Shown piece by piece: positions 1 through 9,800 of a stretch of 64,000 bases of DNA. The notes beneath the pieces were generated by a model that saw nothing but the letters and a program-made list of their open reading frames with translations, was not told the origin of the DNA and did not search any database. A program made the position numbers and the translations under genes. The first letter of the stretch is position 1. Each line of letters opens with the position of its first letter. This DNA comes from Stentor roeselii. Lineage: Eukaryota; Ciliophora; Heterotrichea; Heterotrichida; Stentoridae. The stretch spans positions 1 through 64,000 of the forward strand of contig RSEH01000121.1 of assembly GCA_006503475.1 (NCBI GenBank). The letters are read 5' to 3'.

Positions 1-233
1 TGTCCTCCTAGACTTGCAGCAGTAAGTTTGACAATATTATCATGCTGCAAGGTCGCCATTGCTAAGTACTCAGACTGCATAGCTGTAGCCTCTTGAATAT
101 TACTAACAAAAACTTTTTTCATGCACAAGGTTCTTCCACTTCGAATATGTCTGACTTTAGAAACTTCAACTCTTCCATGCTGTGCATATATCCTCTCTAT
201 AATCACCACATCACTTTCCGATATCCTTTCCAT
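1..233 (-). CDS. protein kinase, N-terminal part (gene runs off the left edge)
   Basis: The ATG (complement of 231-233) opens a frame of 77 codons with no stop that leaves the window at base 1. The visible part reads like a kinase N-lobe: a VAIK-type lysine in LCMKKV, a helix with a possible alpha-C glutamate (EATAMQSEYLAM) and the HDNIVKL strand typical after alpha-C. A clear glycine-rich loop is not seen; the corresponding stretch is IYAQHGRVEV. Family cannot be named from this fragment. The gene is divergent from the CLK-type kinase at 355, with 121 nt between the two start codons. Start chosen on the A-rich AATAAATGG context. Confidence 0.7.
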   Translation of the reverse strand, partial: MERISESDVVIIERIYAQHGRVEVSKVRHIRSGRTLCMKKVFVSNIQEATAMQSEYLAMATLQHDNIVKLTAASLGG

Positions 234-354
234 TTATTGTCTATATTATATTCATTTTGAATGATTTGAAATAATCAATCCTAACAAATACAAAAATTTC
301 CCTAATGGTAATCCCACCTTTAAATATACCCCTACTCATTCATCCCCATTAAAT

Positions 355-1457
355 ATGCCTCGAAGCCGTTCATCAACACAAAAGCATTCAAGAAGTTCAT
401 CAAAAGACTACTTCAAATACACCATCGGCGACATTCTTCATTCCAAATACAAAATCACAAGTCTTCTCGGTGAAGGTACATTCGGGCGGGTTCTAGAAGC
501 AGAAGACGAGTCAGGAAGTCGTTTCGCTTTAAAGCTGCTGAAATTGACTGACAAGTTCAGTGAAGCAGGAAAATTCGAAGCAGAAGTCTTGGAAAAGCTT
601 AACAGAGCTGATAGTCAAAACTCTTCAAATATCGTCAGAATGTTTGAACATTTTCAAATCGGGGACTTTTACTGTCTTGTCTTTGAAAAACTGGGAAAAA
701 GCTTGTTTCAAGTGATTGAATCAAATAACTACAAAGGTCGGATACATTTAGGATTCAAGATGAGGCAGGTTCAAGACTTTGCAAGACAAATTTTAAATGC
801 TTTGGATTTTATGCATCGCATGGGACTCACTCATACTGACCTTAAACCTGAAAATATTTTGCTTAAGCATGATGAAATGGTTTGGGATGAAGAAAGGGTA
901 AGAGCTATAAGTCCGTTCATTACCCTCTTAGCTCTGAAATTAGGGTTATTGATTTTGGAGGGGCTACATTCGAAACCGATTACCACTGCGAAACCATCAA
1001 CACACGGCAGTACCGAGCTCCAGAAGTGATACTAGGTGATCATTACTTAGGCTTTGGTTGGGACATGAGTTCTGATCTCTGGTCACTCGGATGCATTTTA
1101 GTAGAGCTCTCTACAGGAGAGCTCTTATTTCCAACACACAAGGACAACGAGCATCTGGCGATGATGAGAAAAATGATTGGAAGGTTTCCTCATTGGATAG
1201 GAAGAAAATGCTCAAGACGCTTTCAGAAGTATTTCGACAAAAACTTTGCACTTGATTACCCTTCAGCCTTTAGTTCTACAGTGATCAGAAATGTTGATAG
1301 CTTGTCTTACTTAGAAGTAAAAAACATTTAGCATCTTTTTGGAAGAAGATTTGATTGTTTTGTTGATTTGGTTTATGATTTGATGGATTATGACCCTCGT
1401 AGAAGGATAAAACCTGCCAAGGCACTGAAGCATTCATTTTTTAGGTGTACTTTTTAA
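355..1457 (+). CDS. CLK/LAMMER-type dual-specificity protein kinase (two short introns)
   Basis: Kinases of this family phosphorylate SR splicing factors in the nucleus. Seen: a glycine loop (GEGTFGRV), catalytic loop HTDLKPENILL (family-typical HTD instead of HRD), DFGGATF in place of DFG, TRQYRAPEVIL, and EHLAMM, the LAMMER signature. The open frame breaks twice. The second break is a clean 15-nt intron, 1317-1331, after which the frame continues through LMDYDPRRRI to a TAA at 1455-1457. The first break needs an intron of length 2 modulo 3. The best candidate is 14 nt at 898-911 (starts GTAA, has A at position 10) and gives PLSSEIRVIDFGG, which fits the family; a 17-nt alternative is 915-931. 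Product is 356-357 residues. Identity is sure; the first splice is not. Confidence 0.88.
898..911 (+). other. putative 14-nt intron (alternative: 17 nt at 915-931)
   Basis: GTAAGAGCTATAAG. It lies where the CLK kinase frame breaks between the catalytic loop and the DFG motif. It has the GTAA start and A10 shared by the 15-nt introns of this window but is one base short and ends AAG. The 17-nt alternative ends in TAG but lacks the GTA start and a matching A. Confidence 0.45.
1317..1331 (+). other. 15-nt intron
   Basis: GTAAAAAACATTTAG in the CLK-type kinase gene, phase 0. Removal joins the YLE codons to HLFGRRFD and restores the kinase C-lobe. If retained, its last codon is an in-frame TAG. 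A at position 10. Confidence 0.92.
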
Positions 1458-1588
1458 CTTATTAATTGAAGTGAATAGTTAGATTAGAATAGTTTTTGGG
1501 TAAAGGATTTAATCTTAATGAAAGAATAAATAGTTTTCTATAAGATTATTATTCTTCTTTATTGTTAAAATCATGACTAACTAATTAT

Positions 1589-2164
1589 CTAAATATCAAT
1601 TATATCGGAATCAGAATCTGAATCATAATCTTTCAAATCAATATCAATTCCTTTAAATATATGCATAAGTATATCTTTATGTAAAGCTTCAGCGTCAGAC
1701 AGAATATGAAATGATTCCCCATTCCTTGTTTCTAAAATCCATGTACCTAAATACCTCATCTTCATTTTGGTATTATAATTGTCCTCAGGGTTCACAATAT
1801 TTGAAATCTTTATCTTACATGTGTTGTTCCATAAAGAATAGCTTTTAATTTCTATGAATTTTCCACAATCCATCAAGTAAATCTCTTTCACTAATTGTTT
1901 TGAGAAGTTTGTCCAAATTCTCGAAAAAATAACTGAACCGGCAAGGATAAAACTACTAAAGACAAAGTTTAAAGTTCCCATTATCGAGTATTTAGTCACT
2001 ATTCTCGCAAACATCAATGAATTGAGGCCTAATGATACAATGCTGGCATTCTTTATTATATCAAATTTCTCCACATTCTTCATTATCAGACTTCTTTTGT
2101 CGGTAAATTTCAACTTGGATGAAGGACGGTAAGAAAAAAATCTCAGATACTTGGAAGTTAGCAT
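1589..2164 (-). CDS. small two-TM protein, possibly TMEM186/TMEM223-like
   Basis: 191 residues. A basic N-terminus (about 1-35) is followed by two hydrophobic stretches (about 38-60 and 64-85), then a soluble domain (VKEIYLMDCGKFIEIKSYSL) and an acidic tail of repeated Asp-Ser. The order 'basic leader, hairpin of two TMs, then a strand with D/E-G-K' resembles the TMEM186/TMEM223 group, which in animals are mitochondrial inner-membrane assembly factors. This is inference from layout and a short similarity only. Start context is ATAAAAATG. Stop TAG. Confidence 0.6.
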   Translation of the reverse strand: MLTSKYLRFFSYRPSSKLKFTDKRSLIMKNVEKFDIIKNASIVSLGLNSLMFARIVTKYSIMGTLNFVFSSFILAGSVIFSRIWTNFSKQLVKEIYLMDCGKFIEIKSYSLWNNTCKIKISNIVNPEDNYNTKMKMRYLGTWILETRNGESFHILSDAEALHKDILMHIFKGIDIDLKDYDSDSDSDIIDI

Positions 2165-2407
2165 TTTTATCTAGAACTATTAGAATGATTTCTGAATATT
2201 TAGAGAATTTTAGATTTTTTCCATTTTCGATGGGAGTGGTTATTATTATTGAAGTCAGATTGGTCAACAAAATCACTTTCAAACATACTTAATTTCACCA
2301 ATAAAAACTCACCACCTCCACCTCCAATACCCCAGCAGTACAAATCCAATAAACCTAGCAATCCATAATAATCCTAATAAAAATCAACACTAAAAACTCA
2401 ACTTCCA

Positions 2408-4321
2408 TTAATTTTTCTTTCCAAACCAAGACCCGATACTTCTTTTCTTCTTATGTCCCTTTTCCTCTTCAATCGAATTCTTAGCCATCAAGTTATTTTC
2501 CTTGAACATAAGCAACTCTGACTTAGCCTGAGCAGCAGAAGTTTGAGCTTCAAGTAGATCTTTATAAAGACTATTATTGAGTTCAGCCCAGTTTTCCTTT
2601 GACAGAACGAGTTCAGTTTCAAGTCGGGACTTCTCAGCGACCAAAAGTTCTTTTTCTGACTCAAGGACAAGAATTTTTCCTTTATCAAGTTTGGCTCCTT
2701 CGTCAGACCTGAGACTGTCAAGTTCCCATTTGGCCATTTCGAGTTCTTGTGAAAGTTGCTGACTGTGTTTTATTGATATTGAGAGCTGACCTTGCAAGTT
2801 CTTTACTTCTGTCATTGTTTCTTTTAGTTTTACTTCCAGGTGGTTTCTTTCTGTGTTAAGATTTTTTAGAACTGTTTCTTTTTCAGCTACTTGGGCAATC
2901 AACCCATCAATTCTTTTATTATCCTCATTAACCGTTGACCTGACACTAATCCTAGAAAATCTTCCCTCAGGCAATTGAGCAAGTTCATCAAACAAAGACC
3001 CTCCACAGTCAAGAACCGAAGGACGATTAAAACTGGAAGCTTCCTGAAGTTCATTGATTTTCATTCTAAGTTCATCTCTTTCATTTTTCAAAGAAGTGAT
3101 TTTATCCTTCAACTTTTCCTTAACTTTTTCACTTTCTCTATCACAAATAGTTTTATAATCATTTAATTTATTCTCAAGACGGTTCTGCTCATCATAAGCT
3201 TTTTGCAATTTTTCAGCAAATCCTTCTTTATCCTTTTCCAAAGAAGCGATTTTTCTAATCAATTCATTAATCTTAAGTTGTGCCTGAGCAACAAGAGCAA
3301 GTTTATCCTCAAGTTGATTTTCAAAGTTTTCTTCAATATCCCTAATACACTTTTCCAACTTTTTACACTTTTCATTACTTTTAACAAGTTCTTCTTTATA
3401 ATGGTCACTAATCCCTTCCGCATTCGAATAAATCTCTTCTTCAAGCAACTGAATTTTTTCATCTTTATTTTCAAGTCCTTTCGAAATTTCATCTTTTTCA
3501 GCCTGAAGTTTTTCGACTTCGATTTCAAGACTTCTGATGTTTTCCGCTAAAGAAAGTCGATTTTCTCTTAATTGGTTTATTTTTTTTTCAGCATTTTTCA
3601 GGTCCTGGTCCTTGAGTTCAAGTTCTTCAAGAAGATTTTCAATTTTCAGTTTCATATCACGATTTTCATCACTGGCCTTTGCATGTTTATTAGCTTCATC
3701 AAGATGTTTATTATGATGATCTTTATGCATTTCTTTAAAATCATTCATTTCACGGATTTCTTCTTCTAAGTCTTCGATTTTTTCAGTCAAGGCTTCGATT
3801 TTATTGGTGTATTTAAGTTGTTCTGAAAGCAGCAAGCTCTGAGCGTATTCAATTTCTTGAGAAAGGCCTCGAATTGCTTCTTCTGATTTCTCAATGATAA
3901 GCTTTTGCTCGATGATCACTTTTTCCTTTTCTGTTATTTCGTTCATTGCGAAGTCTTTGAATTGGGCAAGTTCGGAACTGAGGTTGTTGGAAATGGCTTC
4001 TTTGAGTTGAAGGTCAAGATCTTGGATCCGGTGGTTGTGCTGCTCGATTAAAGACCTTTGCTTTAACTCTTGTTGCTTCAGCTGGGCTTGAAGCTCTTGA
4101 ACTTGACTCATTGTGAATGGAATCTTTTGAAGAGAGTTTTCTAAGGATAAACTTTTTTGTTGCTCTGCTTGAAGCTGGGTTTTTAACTCGCCGACTAGTT
4201 TTTGGTAGTTTCTTTCTTGGTTTTTTAAAGAGTTTTGAAGGTCTTCGCACTTTTTACGCTCTTTTTGAAGTTCTTCACGCCAGTCGTTTATGGATAATGG
4301 GATTGATGGCTCGGTGAACAT
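2408..4321 (-). CDS. long coiled-coil protein, family member 1 (SLFDEL motif)
   Basis: 637 residues, almost wholly heptad-like and rich in E, K, L and Q. It breaks once, near residues 430-465, where FNRPSVLDCGGSLFDELAQL is predicted non-helical. The C-terminus is a short basic-aromatic tail (KKKRSIGSWFGKKN). Three islands match the 1133-residue protein at 54840-58241: the N-terminal AEQ...LE...K(I/L)P.T block, the central FNR.SV...SL.DEL.QL...SR block, and ETEL..SK.NW.E..N.L.KD near the C-terminus. The two are therefore paralogues. No enzymatic domain. Role unknown; a scaffold or motor adaptor is one guess. Stop TAA at 2408-2410. Confidence 0.85.
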   Translation of the reverse strand: MFTEPSIPLSINDWREELQKERKKCEDLQNSLKNQERNYQKLVGELKTQLQAEQQKSLSLENSLQKIPFTMSQVQELQAQLKQQELKQRSLIEQHNHRIQDLDLQLKEAISNNLSSELAQFKDFAMNEITEKEKVIIEQKLIIEKSEEAIRGLSQEIEYAQSLLLSEQLKYTNKIEALTEKIEDLEEEIREMNDFKEMHKDHHNKHLDEANKHAKASDENRDMKLKIENLLEELELKDQDLKNAEKKINQLRENRLSLAENIRSLEIEVEKLQAEKDEISKGLENKDEKIQLLEEEIYSNAEGISDHYKEELVKSNEKCKKLEKCIRDIEENFENQLEDKLALVAQAQLKINELIRKIASLEKDKEGFAEKLQKAYDEQNRLENKLNDYKTICDRESEKVKEKLKDKITSLKNERDELRMKINELQEASSFNRPSVLDCGGSLFDELAQLPEGRFSRISVRSTVNEDNKRIDGLIAQVAEKETVLKNLNTERNHLEVKLKETMTEVKNLQGQLSISIKHSQQLSQELEMAKWELDSLRSDEGAKLDKGKILVLESEKELLVAEKSRLETELVLSKENWAELNNSLYKDLLEAQTSAAQAKSELLMFKENNLMAKNSIEEEKGHKKKRSIGSWFGKKN

Positions 4322-4485
4322 TTATTAAGGGAGACTGGTCCTAACTCTAAAAACACTAACAAAACCACCCAAACCTTTAGAAAACTTATCTTACTTAGAA
4401 GTCGTATTGTCAAGAATTACTATTTAATCCTTAAATTTTTGAAAACTCTTTTCAATAATATCCATACTTTCAATTTCAAATATAA

Positions 4486-4920
4486 ATGGGCTGCTCAGAG
4501 TCAAGGACGATAGAGATAATCAAAGAAAACCAAAGAAAAACAATGGAATTCGACGAAGGCGAGAGTGACTTCTCGCTATACGAGGCAATAAAAGATGAAG
4601 ACTTAACAGAACTAAAAAAAATTTTCGATTCGGGTATCGACGTCAATTACAAACTTAAGAGTTTCTTTAGCCGGACTTCGCTGCATGTTGCTTGCATTCT
4701 TGGAAATGCTAAAGTTGTGGAATTTTTATTAAAACTTGGAGCTGCAAGTGACATTGAAGACGAATATGGAATAACAGCTGGGTTTTTAGCTGAGGTAAAG
4801 GGACATACCAAATGTGTGCAGATCATCAAGGGCTCTAATCAGAACTTTGAAAATTTGGTGAATAATTCAGTGGAAAGTAAAAGAGGTTCGATCACGAGTC
4901 GAAGGTTTTCTATTCGATAA
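4486..4920 (+). CDS. small N-myristoylated ankyrin-repeat protein
   Basis: 144 residues. It begins MGCSESR: Gly2 for N-myristoylation with Cys3 as a likely palmitoylation site, so probably attached to the inner face of a membrane. Two to three ankyrin repeats follow (about 30-115), visible as LYEAIKDEDLTELKKIFDSG, TSLHVACILGNAKVVEFLL and TAGFLAEVKGHTKCVQII. The tail is Ser/Arg rich. Start lies in the strong TATAAATGG context. A related decayed repeat lies downstream at 4994-5092. Confidence 0.82.
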   Translation: MGCSESRTIEIIKENQRKTMEFDEGESDFSLYEAIKDEDLTELKKIFDSGIDVNYKLKSFFSRTSLHVACILGNAKVVEFLLKLGAASDIEDEYGITAGFLAEVKGHTKCVQIIKGSNQNFENLVNNSVESKRGSITSRRFSIR

Positions 4921-5268
4921 ACAAAGTTTTTAATAATTGTTGAATTTTAGTGGGATTTGAACTAATTGTTTGGATTGGGTTAATATTTTTAGTGATTTTT
5001 CATGGGATGGTGGGGTTTATGCTGAAGAATCTTTTAAAAAATCAGTTCAAATAGGAGATTTAGATGTTTTGAAGAAATATTTGAATAATTGAAATTTATT
5101 GAATTTAGTCAATCTGTACTTAGTGCTCTATCTTTAATTAAGTGAGTTTCAATTTGAAAATCATCGAGTGATGACATTTTCTGAATTCTGATAATTTGAA
5201 AATTTTCCAAAAATGTTATTCCTATGATAGCATTAATATCTTCATTTCTATTCTAACATTATTATTAT
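4921..5268 (+). other. noncoding gap with an ankyrin-like remnant
   Basis: 348 nt without a full gene. From 4994 to 5092 one frame reads DFSWDGGVYAEESF and then KKSVQIGDLDVLKKYLNN before a stop. The latter resembles the first helix of the ankyrin repeat in the gene just upstream (AIKDEDLTELKKIFDSG). It has no start codon and no continuation. Probably a decayed partial copy of the neighbour. The rest is AT-rich with no feature I can name. Confidence 0.4.
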
Positions 5269-5706
5269 ATGGAAAAACCTGGAAAGAAGACCAAGAAAAA
5301 AGAGGATCATGTAGAAAACATTTATGGAGTTCACTTCAAATACAAAGACCTCTTCAATCGACTGTTGAAGGTGCAGAAGGAAAGAAGATGTTCTGAAGTT
5401 AATCCTACTTTAAAGACAATAGGAAGCTTTGATGGCAATTTTAAAAGAAACAACTCTACCAAGACCAAATCAAATCATTCTAAACTTCAGAAGCGTTCGA
5501 ATAGCGGAGTTAATACGAAAAATTCCACGAAAACAAGAAAAACTTCAAAAAAATCAAGCACCCGGCAATTGGTGGAGTCCAAGAGATATAATATTTTTAA
5601 GACTTTTTCACCTAGTCAAGCTGCAAAATCGATTAAACTTGCATTGAAGACTCGAAAAGAGGGAAAAGAAAACATTCAGAAAATCTCAGAATGTAAATTA
5701 AAATAG
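5269..5706 (+). CDS. small lysine-rich protein, function unknown
   Basis: 145 residues, very basic, rich in Lys, Ser, Thr and Asn. The only ordered-looking part is at residues 15-45 (HVENIYGVHFKYKDLFNRLL); the rest is low complexity with runs such as TKTRKTSKKSS. No family recognised. The ATG sits in TATATGG, a usable context for this genome. A basic, disordered protein of this kind could bind nucleic acid or microtubules, but nothing in the sequence decides it. Confidence 0.55.
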   Translation: MEKPGKKTKKKEDHVENIYGVHFKYKDLFNRLLKVQKERRCSEVNPTLKTIGSFDGNFKRNNSTKTKSNHSKLQKRSNSGVNTKNSTKTRKTSKKSSTRQLVESKRYNIFKTFSPSQAAKSIKLALKTRKEGKENIQKISECKLK

Positions 5707-5892
5707 TCTCTTTGTTTTATGAAGAGCCTTGATTATAATTATCAAATTTATTAATCACTCTTCCACATCACCAAAAAAATTCAATAAAAATAAGTCCTCA
5801 TCCCAAACCATCCAAAAATACATAAATCCAAACTCAATCAAACCAAAAACCATCATTTTCCTATATCAAATAATCCACATCCTCCCAACAAC

Positions 5893-6856
5893 ATGAAATA
5901 AAATTCAAACAAAGCCAATCACCTCTAAAAAGGAAGGAACATTCATTCCAACCAAATCCTATCAATTCAAATTAGAAGAGCAAGTTCCCCTCTCAAGCAC
6001 GGTCTTCTCTCCCTCAATCCCTGCGAAAACAACAGTCCCAAAGCCTATTCCGAAGCGAGTACAAAGCGCAAGAGTCCTTCCAAAGAAGCAAAAAGATCCA
6101 GAATCCTCTCAAAATTCATTAGACCTGAACATTCCCCCAAACTACCCAGAGCCAGTCACAAGATTAACGCAAAGACCAGTCTCAGTGAAGCAGATTCTCT
6201 GTGAATACGAACAAGAAATCTCTGATTACAACATGGTTCCTTTAAAAGTCGACTTAAAGCCTCACATTTTACAGTCAATCCAGCAACAGTCTTTAAGTAA
6301 AACAGGAAAAACACTTGACTTGTACAACAAAAATAAAGGAAAAACTATCACTGAAATTAGAACTAGAGAAAAATTTCAATCAAAAGCTGACTCGGCTGTT
6401 AAAGTCTGGCTTGACCAGTTGGAACAAGAACAGAATAAACAGAGTAAAAAGTTTAGTCAAAGTTTTGAAGCTTTTCAGAAGGCTCAGGCAAGACTTGATA
6501 GGGAGCTGCAGGTCTTGATGGCTAAGGTGCAGATTACTAAGGATAAAAATTCTCAAGCTTTTTATGGACTTGCTTTGAAGGCTGAGGAAATTATGAAGGA
6601 TGAAAAGGTTAATTTTGATGGATTTACTTGTGCTGGGAAACCTGTTAAGGGAAAAGTGGATGATCAGATTAGAACTCAGGTTAAAGTTTATAGTCAGGGT
6701 AAAGATTATTCACAAGGTGCAGGGGTCAATCAGAAAGAAAAAAATAAAAAAGAGAATGAGAAAAACAACGAATGTTTGATCTCTGATGATGATTCGTTTA
6801 TGAATGGAATTTCTTCCCCTGAAGACTTCGAAGTACTTTCAGAAGAAGACTTGTAA
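5893..6856 (+). CDS. unknown protein; start joins main frame only through an AAA-TAA +1 shift
   Basis: A frame open from 5897 to the TAA at 6854-6856 encodes about 320 residues: a Pro/Lys/Ser-rich N-terminal third (PKPIPKRVQSARVLPKKQ), a helical middle (KADSAVKVWLDQLEQEQNKQ) and an acidic C-terminus (DSFMNGISSPEDFEVLSEED). The frame has no ATG before 6232, although the 335 nt upstream of it look fully coding. The only nearby ATG, 5893-5895, reads ATG AAA TAA; skipping the T at 5899 joins it to the main frame (MKK-IQTKPIT). No GT lies between 5797 and 5983 to offer an intron instead. Either a single-base error in the assembly or a real +1 frameshift. 28 nt separate the stop from CFAP46. Confidence 0.55.
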
Positions 6857-6884
6857 GCTAAGTTTAAGTTACATAAATAATAAA

Positions 6885-9800
6885 ATGGCCAGCATAGAAG
6901 AATACAAAGTCCGGGCACTTCTCGACGAGGTGAAATATTTATGGACCAACCGAGAAACCGACCAAACCTACCCAGAAAAAGCAAGAAAGCTTTTCGACGA
7001 AGCCGACATCTCCCTCCGAAGCAAAAGTCGTACAGTATCCCAGCAGTTTTCCTTGCAGTTACTAGTTTTGCTAAGCGAGACAGGAATGATGTTAGAAGAC
7101 CGTAACGAGGTATCTGAAAGAACATTAGACCTATACTTCCAGTACCCAAGCCCGCTTGACCAATTTTACATCCGAGCGCTTTTGACATACGGTCAACTTC
7201 AAGCCTCAAAAGTAAGAAGTCGTCTAATAAAAGGCCAAGACGCGATAGACCAGACGAAGCAAGCTTACACATTTATCCAAAAGGCAATAGAAACTATTAT
7301 AAAACCTGAAAACAAGCAAAAATACACTTTTTTAGTTTACAACACCTCAGTCGCCGTTTGGAACATTTTACGACCAATGCTTTTACCCGGTTTTTCCAAG
7401 AGTTTCATAGAAAACCTAGAAAAAGTCAGTGCAATGCTTGAAGAAATCGACGACATCGACGTCTCCTGGAGGGTCAGATTCCTCCAAGCCTTGTCAAACG
7501 CTTATCTCGACGCGGATCGAAAGGCAGACGCTCAGAAAGTCCTCGACAAAATCTTCGACATCATGAAAAGAAAAGGTCAAGTAAACTACATCGAAGTCCT
7601 TTTAAGAATGAAAGTCCATGTCAACAAAGAAAACGCAGGAATCGTTGGAGGTTTGCGAAAAGAAGCAGAAACTTCAAAATCTGACTTAAAGTTCTTCATT
7701 GCCGCCCAGCAGATTCGATCAGGGGGCATTCCAGACCCTCAGGTGGAAAAAGAACTCCAGGCCTTGCTCCAGTTGAAGCCTGGGGCTGAAGGACTTGCGG
7801 AATTAGGACGAGCGGCTTTGCAATACAATCTTCTCTCTATCGCCAAGCAGTGCCTTGAAGGGGTCGAGTCCTCTCGTCAGCCCAGTCTTCGAGCAAGGGT
7901 CTGGCATGAGTACTCGAAAGCTGAGTACCTCGTGAAAGAAGCCCCGGAGCAGATTGACAAGTCGACAGGAATGAAATTCACCCCCGCACAGCTTAAAGCG
8001 AAGGAATGTGAAAGAAGAGTCGATGCTTTGAAAATCGTTGACAGGGCAATGGTCGCTAATAAAAGGCTTAATGATCCAGGGGTGACTACTGAAGGATGTA
8101 TTTTGATTTGGAATATCGGGAAACCGCTTTTAACACCTAGTAACAGGGAAAATGTTTATAAAGCCTTTCAAACTGCATCGTCTTACTTGGAAAGTCTTGA
8201 CTCGCCTTTACATGAACTTCGGATTTTTATTCATATGGAACTTGCTAAGTATGAACTTGAACAAGGATTCATTGCAAAGGCAGAGTCACAGATTTCAAAG
8301 GCTTCAGCTTTAGACGCTACTAACTTCAAACTCCCGACAACGGCGAATGAACATGAAAATCCTAAGTCATTACAAAGACCTTACGAAAGAATGCTTTTTC
8401 CTATCAGCAAGAAACTTGAATTAAAAAAAAACATCTACAAAGAACCTGAAAGACTTTTCGAACAAGCTTTACTCGACATTGAAAACGCGAGGAATATGAA
8501 AAATCAAGCAGCGAGAGAAACTGTTTTAAAAAAAGCAGCTGATAAGATTTTAAAAGATTTCGAACTTCAAGAGAAGATGGAAGATGATTTAGTTGAAGAA
8601 GAGAAACAAGAAAAAGCGAAGATTAAAAAATTTCAGAGTTATAAAGACTTGAAACTCAAGTTTTTAATATCAGGAGATCTTGCTGATGTCGCTTTTGATA
8701 CTCAACTTTTCGACCTCGCTCTTAGTATGGCGGAATTTTCATTGTCGCATGAATGGGACGTCAACAAGGAACCTGAACTAATTGCGATGCAGGCGAACTC
8801 GCATTTTATCATCGCTCGGTGCAAGGCTCAAAAGGTCATCACCATTGGATTTGAACCTGGCTTCGCTGGAGGAGTCGCTTTTGAAGCCAACCCGACTGAT
8901 GTCACTGAACAGTGCCCTGATGAAGTTAATGATTTAAGGAAACAGATATTAGGACATGTTAAGCAGGGAGCAAAACTTGGAGTTAGTATTTCCCAACCTT
9001 GGATTTGTTTTAATGCTGGAGTCACTTTTTGGAATATTTATTTGAATGTTGTTAGATACTCACTTTTTGAGAAGTATATTTTTAATGAGGCGGTGGAAAC
9101 TATGAAAAATTTGGTTGAAACTATGAACTCGCAGATTGAAAAACAAGCACTGTCAATGCAGCCAGGAGTTCTCGCAGCTTTCAACAAATCAACAGACTTA
9201 AAATACCCTCACAAGCTTCAAATTCTTTCAGAGATTGGTATAATGCTTTGCAAAGTGCTTTACTCATCTAACTCAATCGACGAAGGTGTTAAAATCTGTG
9301 ACATGCTCTTAACAAAGCCGATAGGTCCTCAATACCGAAAAGAGCTGGAGCGTTTGAAAGGAGCCTGCATTGCGATAAAAGCTCCAGCAGCGCAAAAAGG
9401 TGGTTCAAAGCCTTCAGACAGCGGCACAGGTGAAGTCCTTTCGCTGATGGAATCAGCGAAAGCTGCGAAAAAAGACCCAAGCAAAAAAGCCTTTTTCCTT
9501 GATTGCTTGAAAAAGGCCAACACGACGCTTCAGTCATGGACTGCGAATGAAACTGATGAAAATGAACTTATTCTTCATGCGGAACTTTGGTGTAAGCTAG
9601 GGCGTCAAACTTTTGATTCAGGAGAACTAAACAAACTTGCCCTTCTCTGCGCACAACGTGCTCTGACCTACAAAGAAAAAGGTTCAGCACGACAAAGAAG
9701 ACTTTCATGGTACTCCGTAGCCGAGTTCTTATACGGCGAGGTGCTAGTAGCTTTAGTCGACGAGAAAAAGCAAGAAAAAGAAAGTCAAAACGCTTTAAAG

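Noticed and set aside
2061-2282. 73-residue frame overlapping the start of the two-TM gene
   Set aside because: No homology, partly in the leader of the real gene, wrong-frame overlap.
3203-3550. Long frames opposite the coiled-coil genes (also at 4117, 17780, 28611, 30249)
   Set aside because: Shadows of Glu/Lys-rich coding on the other strand; composition is Phe/Ser/Leu rich and there is no independent start context or homology.
5691-5704. GTAAATTAAAATAG, a possible 14-nt intron at the end of the small basic gene
   Set aside because: Splicing would add only nine codons with no recognisable content; the plain stop is simpler.
6804-6884. Upstream in-frame ATG for CFAP46
   Set aside because: It overlaps the end of the preceding gene, while the ATG at 6885 has the usual A-rich context and starts the conserved region.
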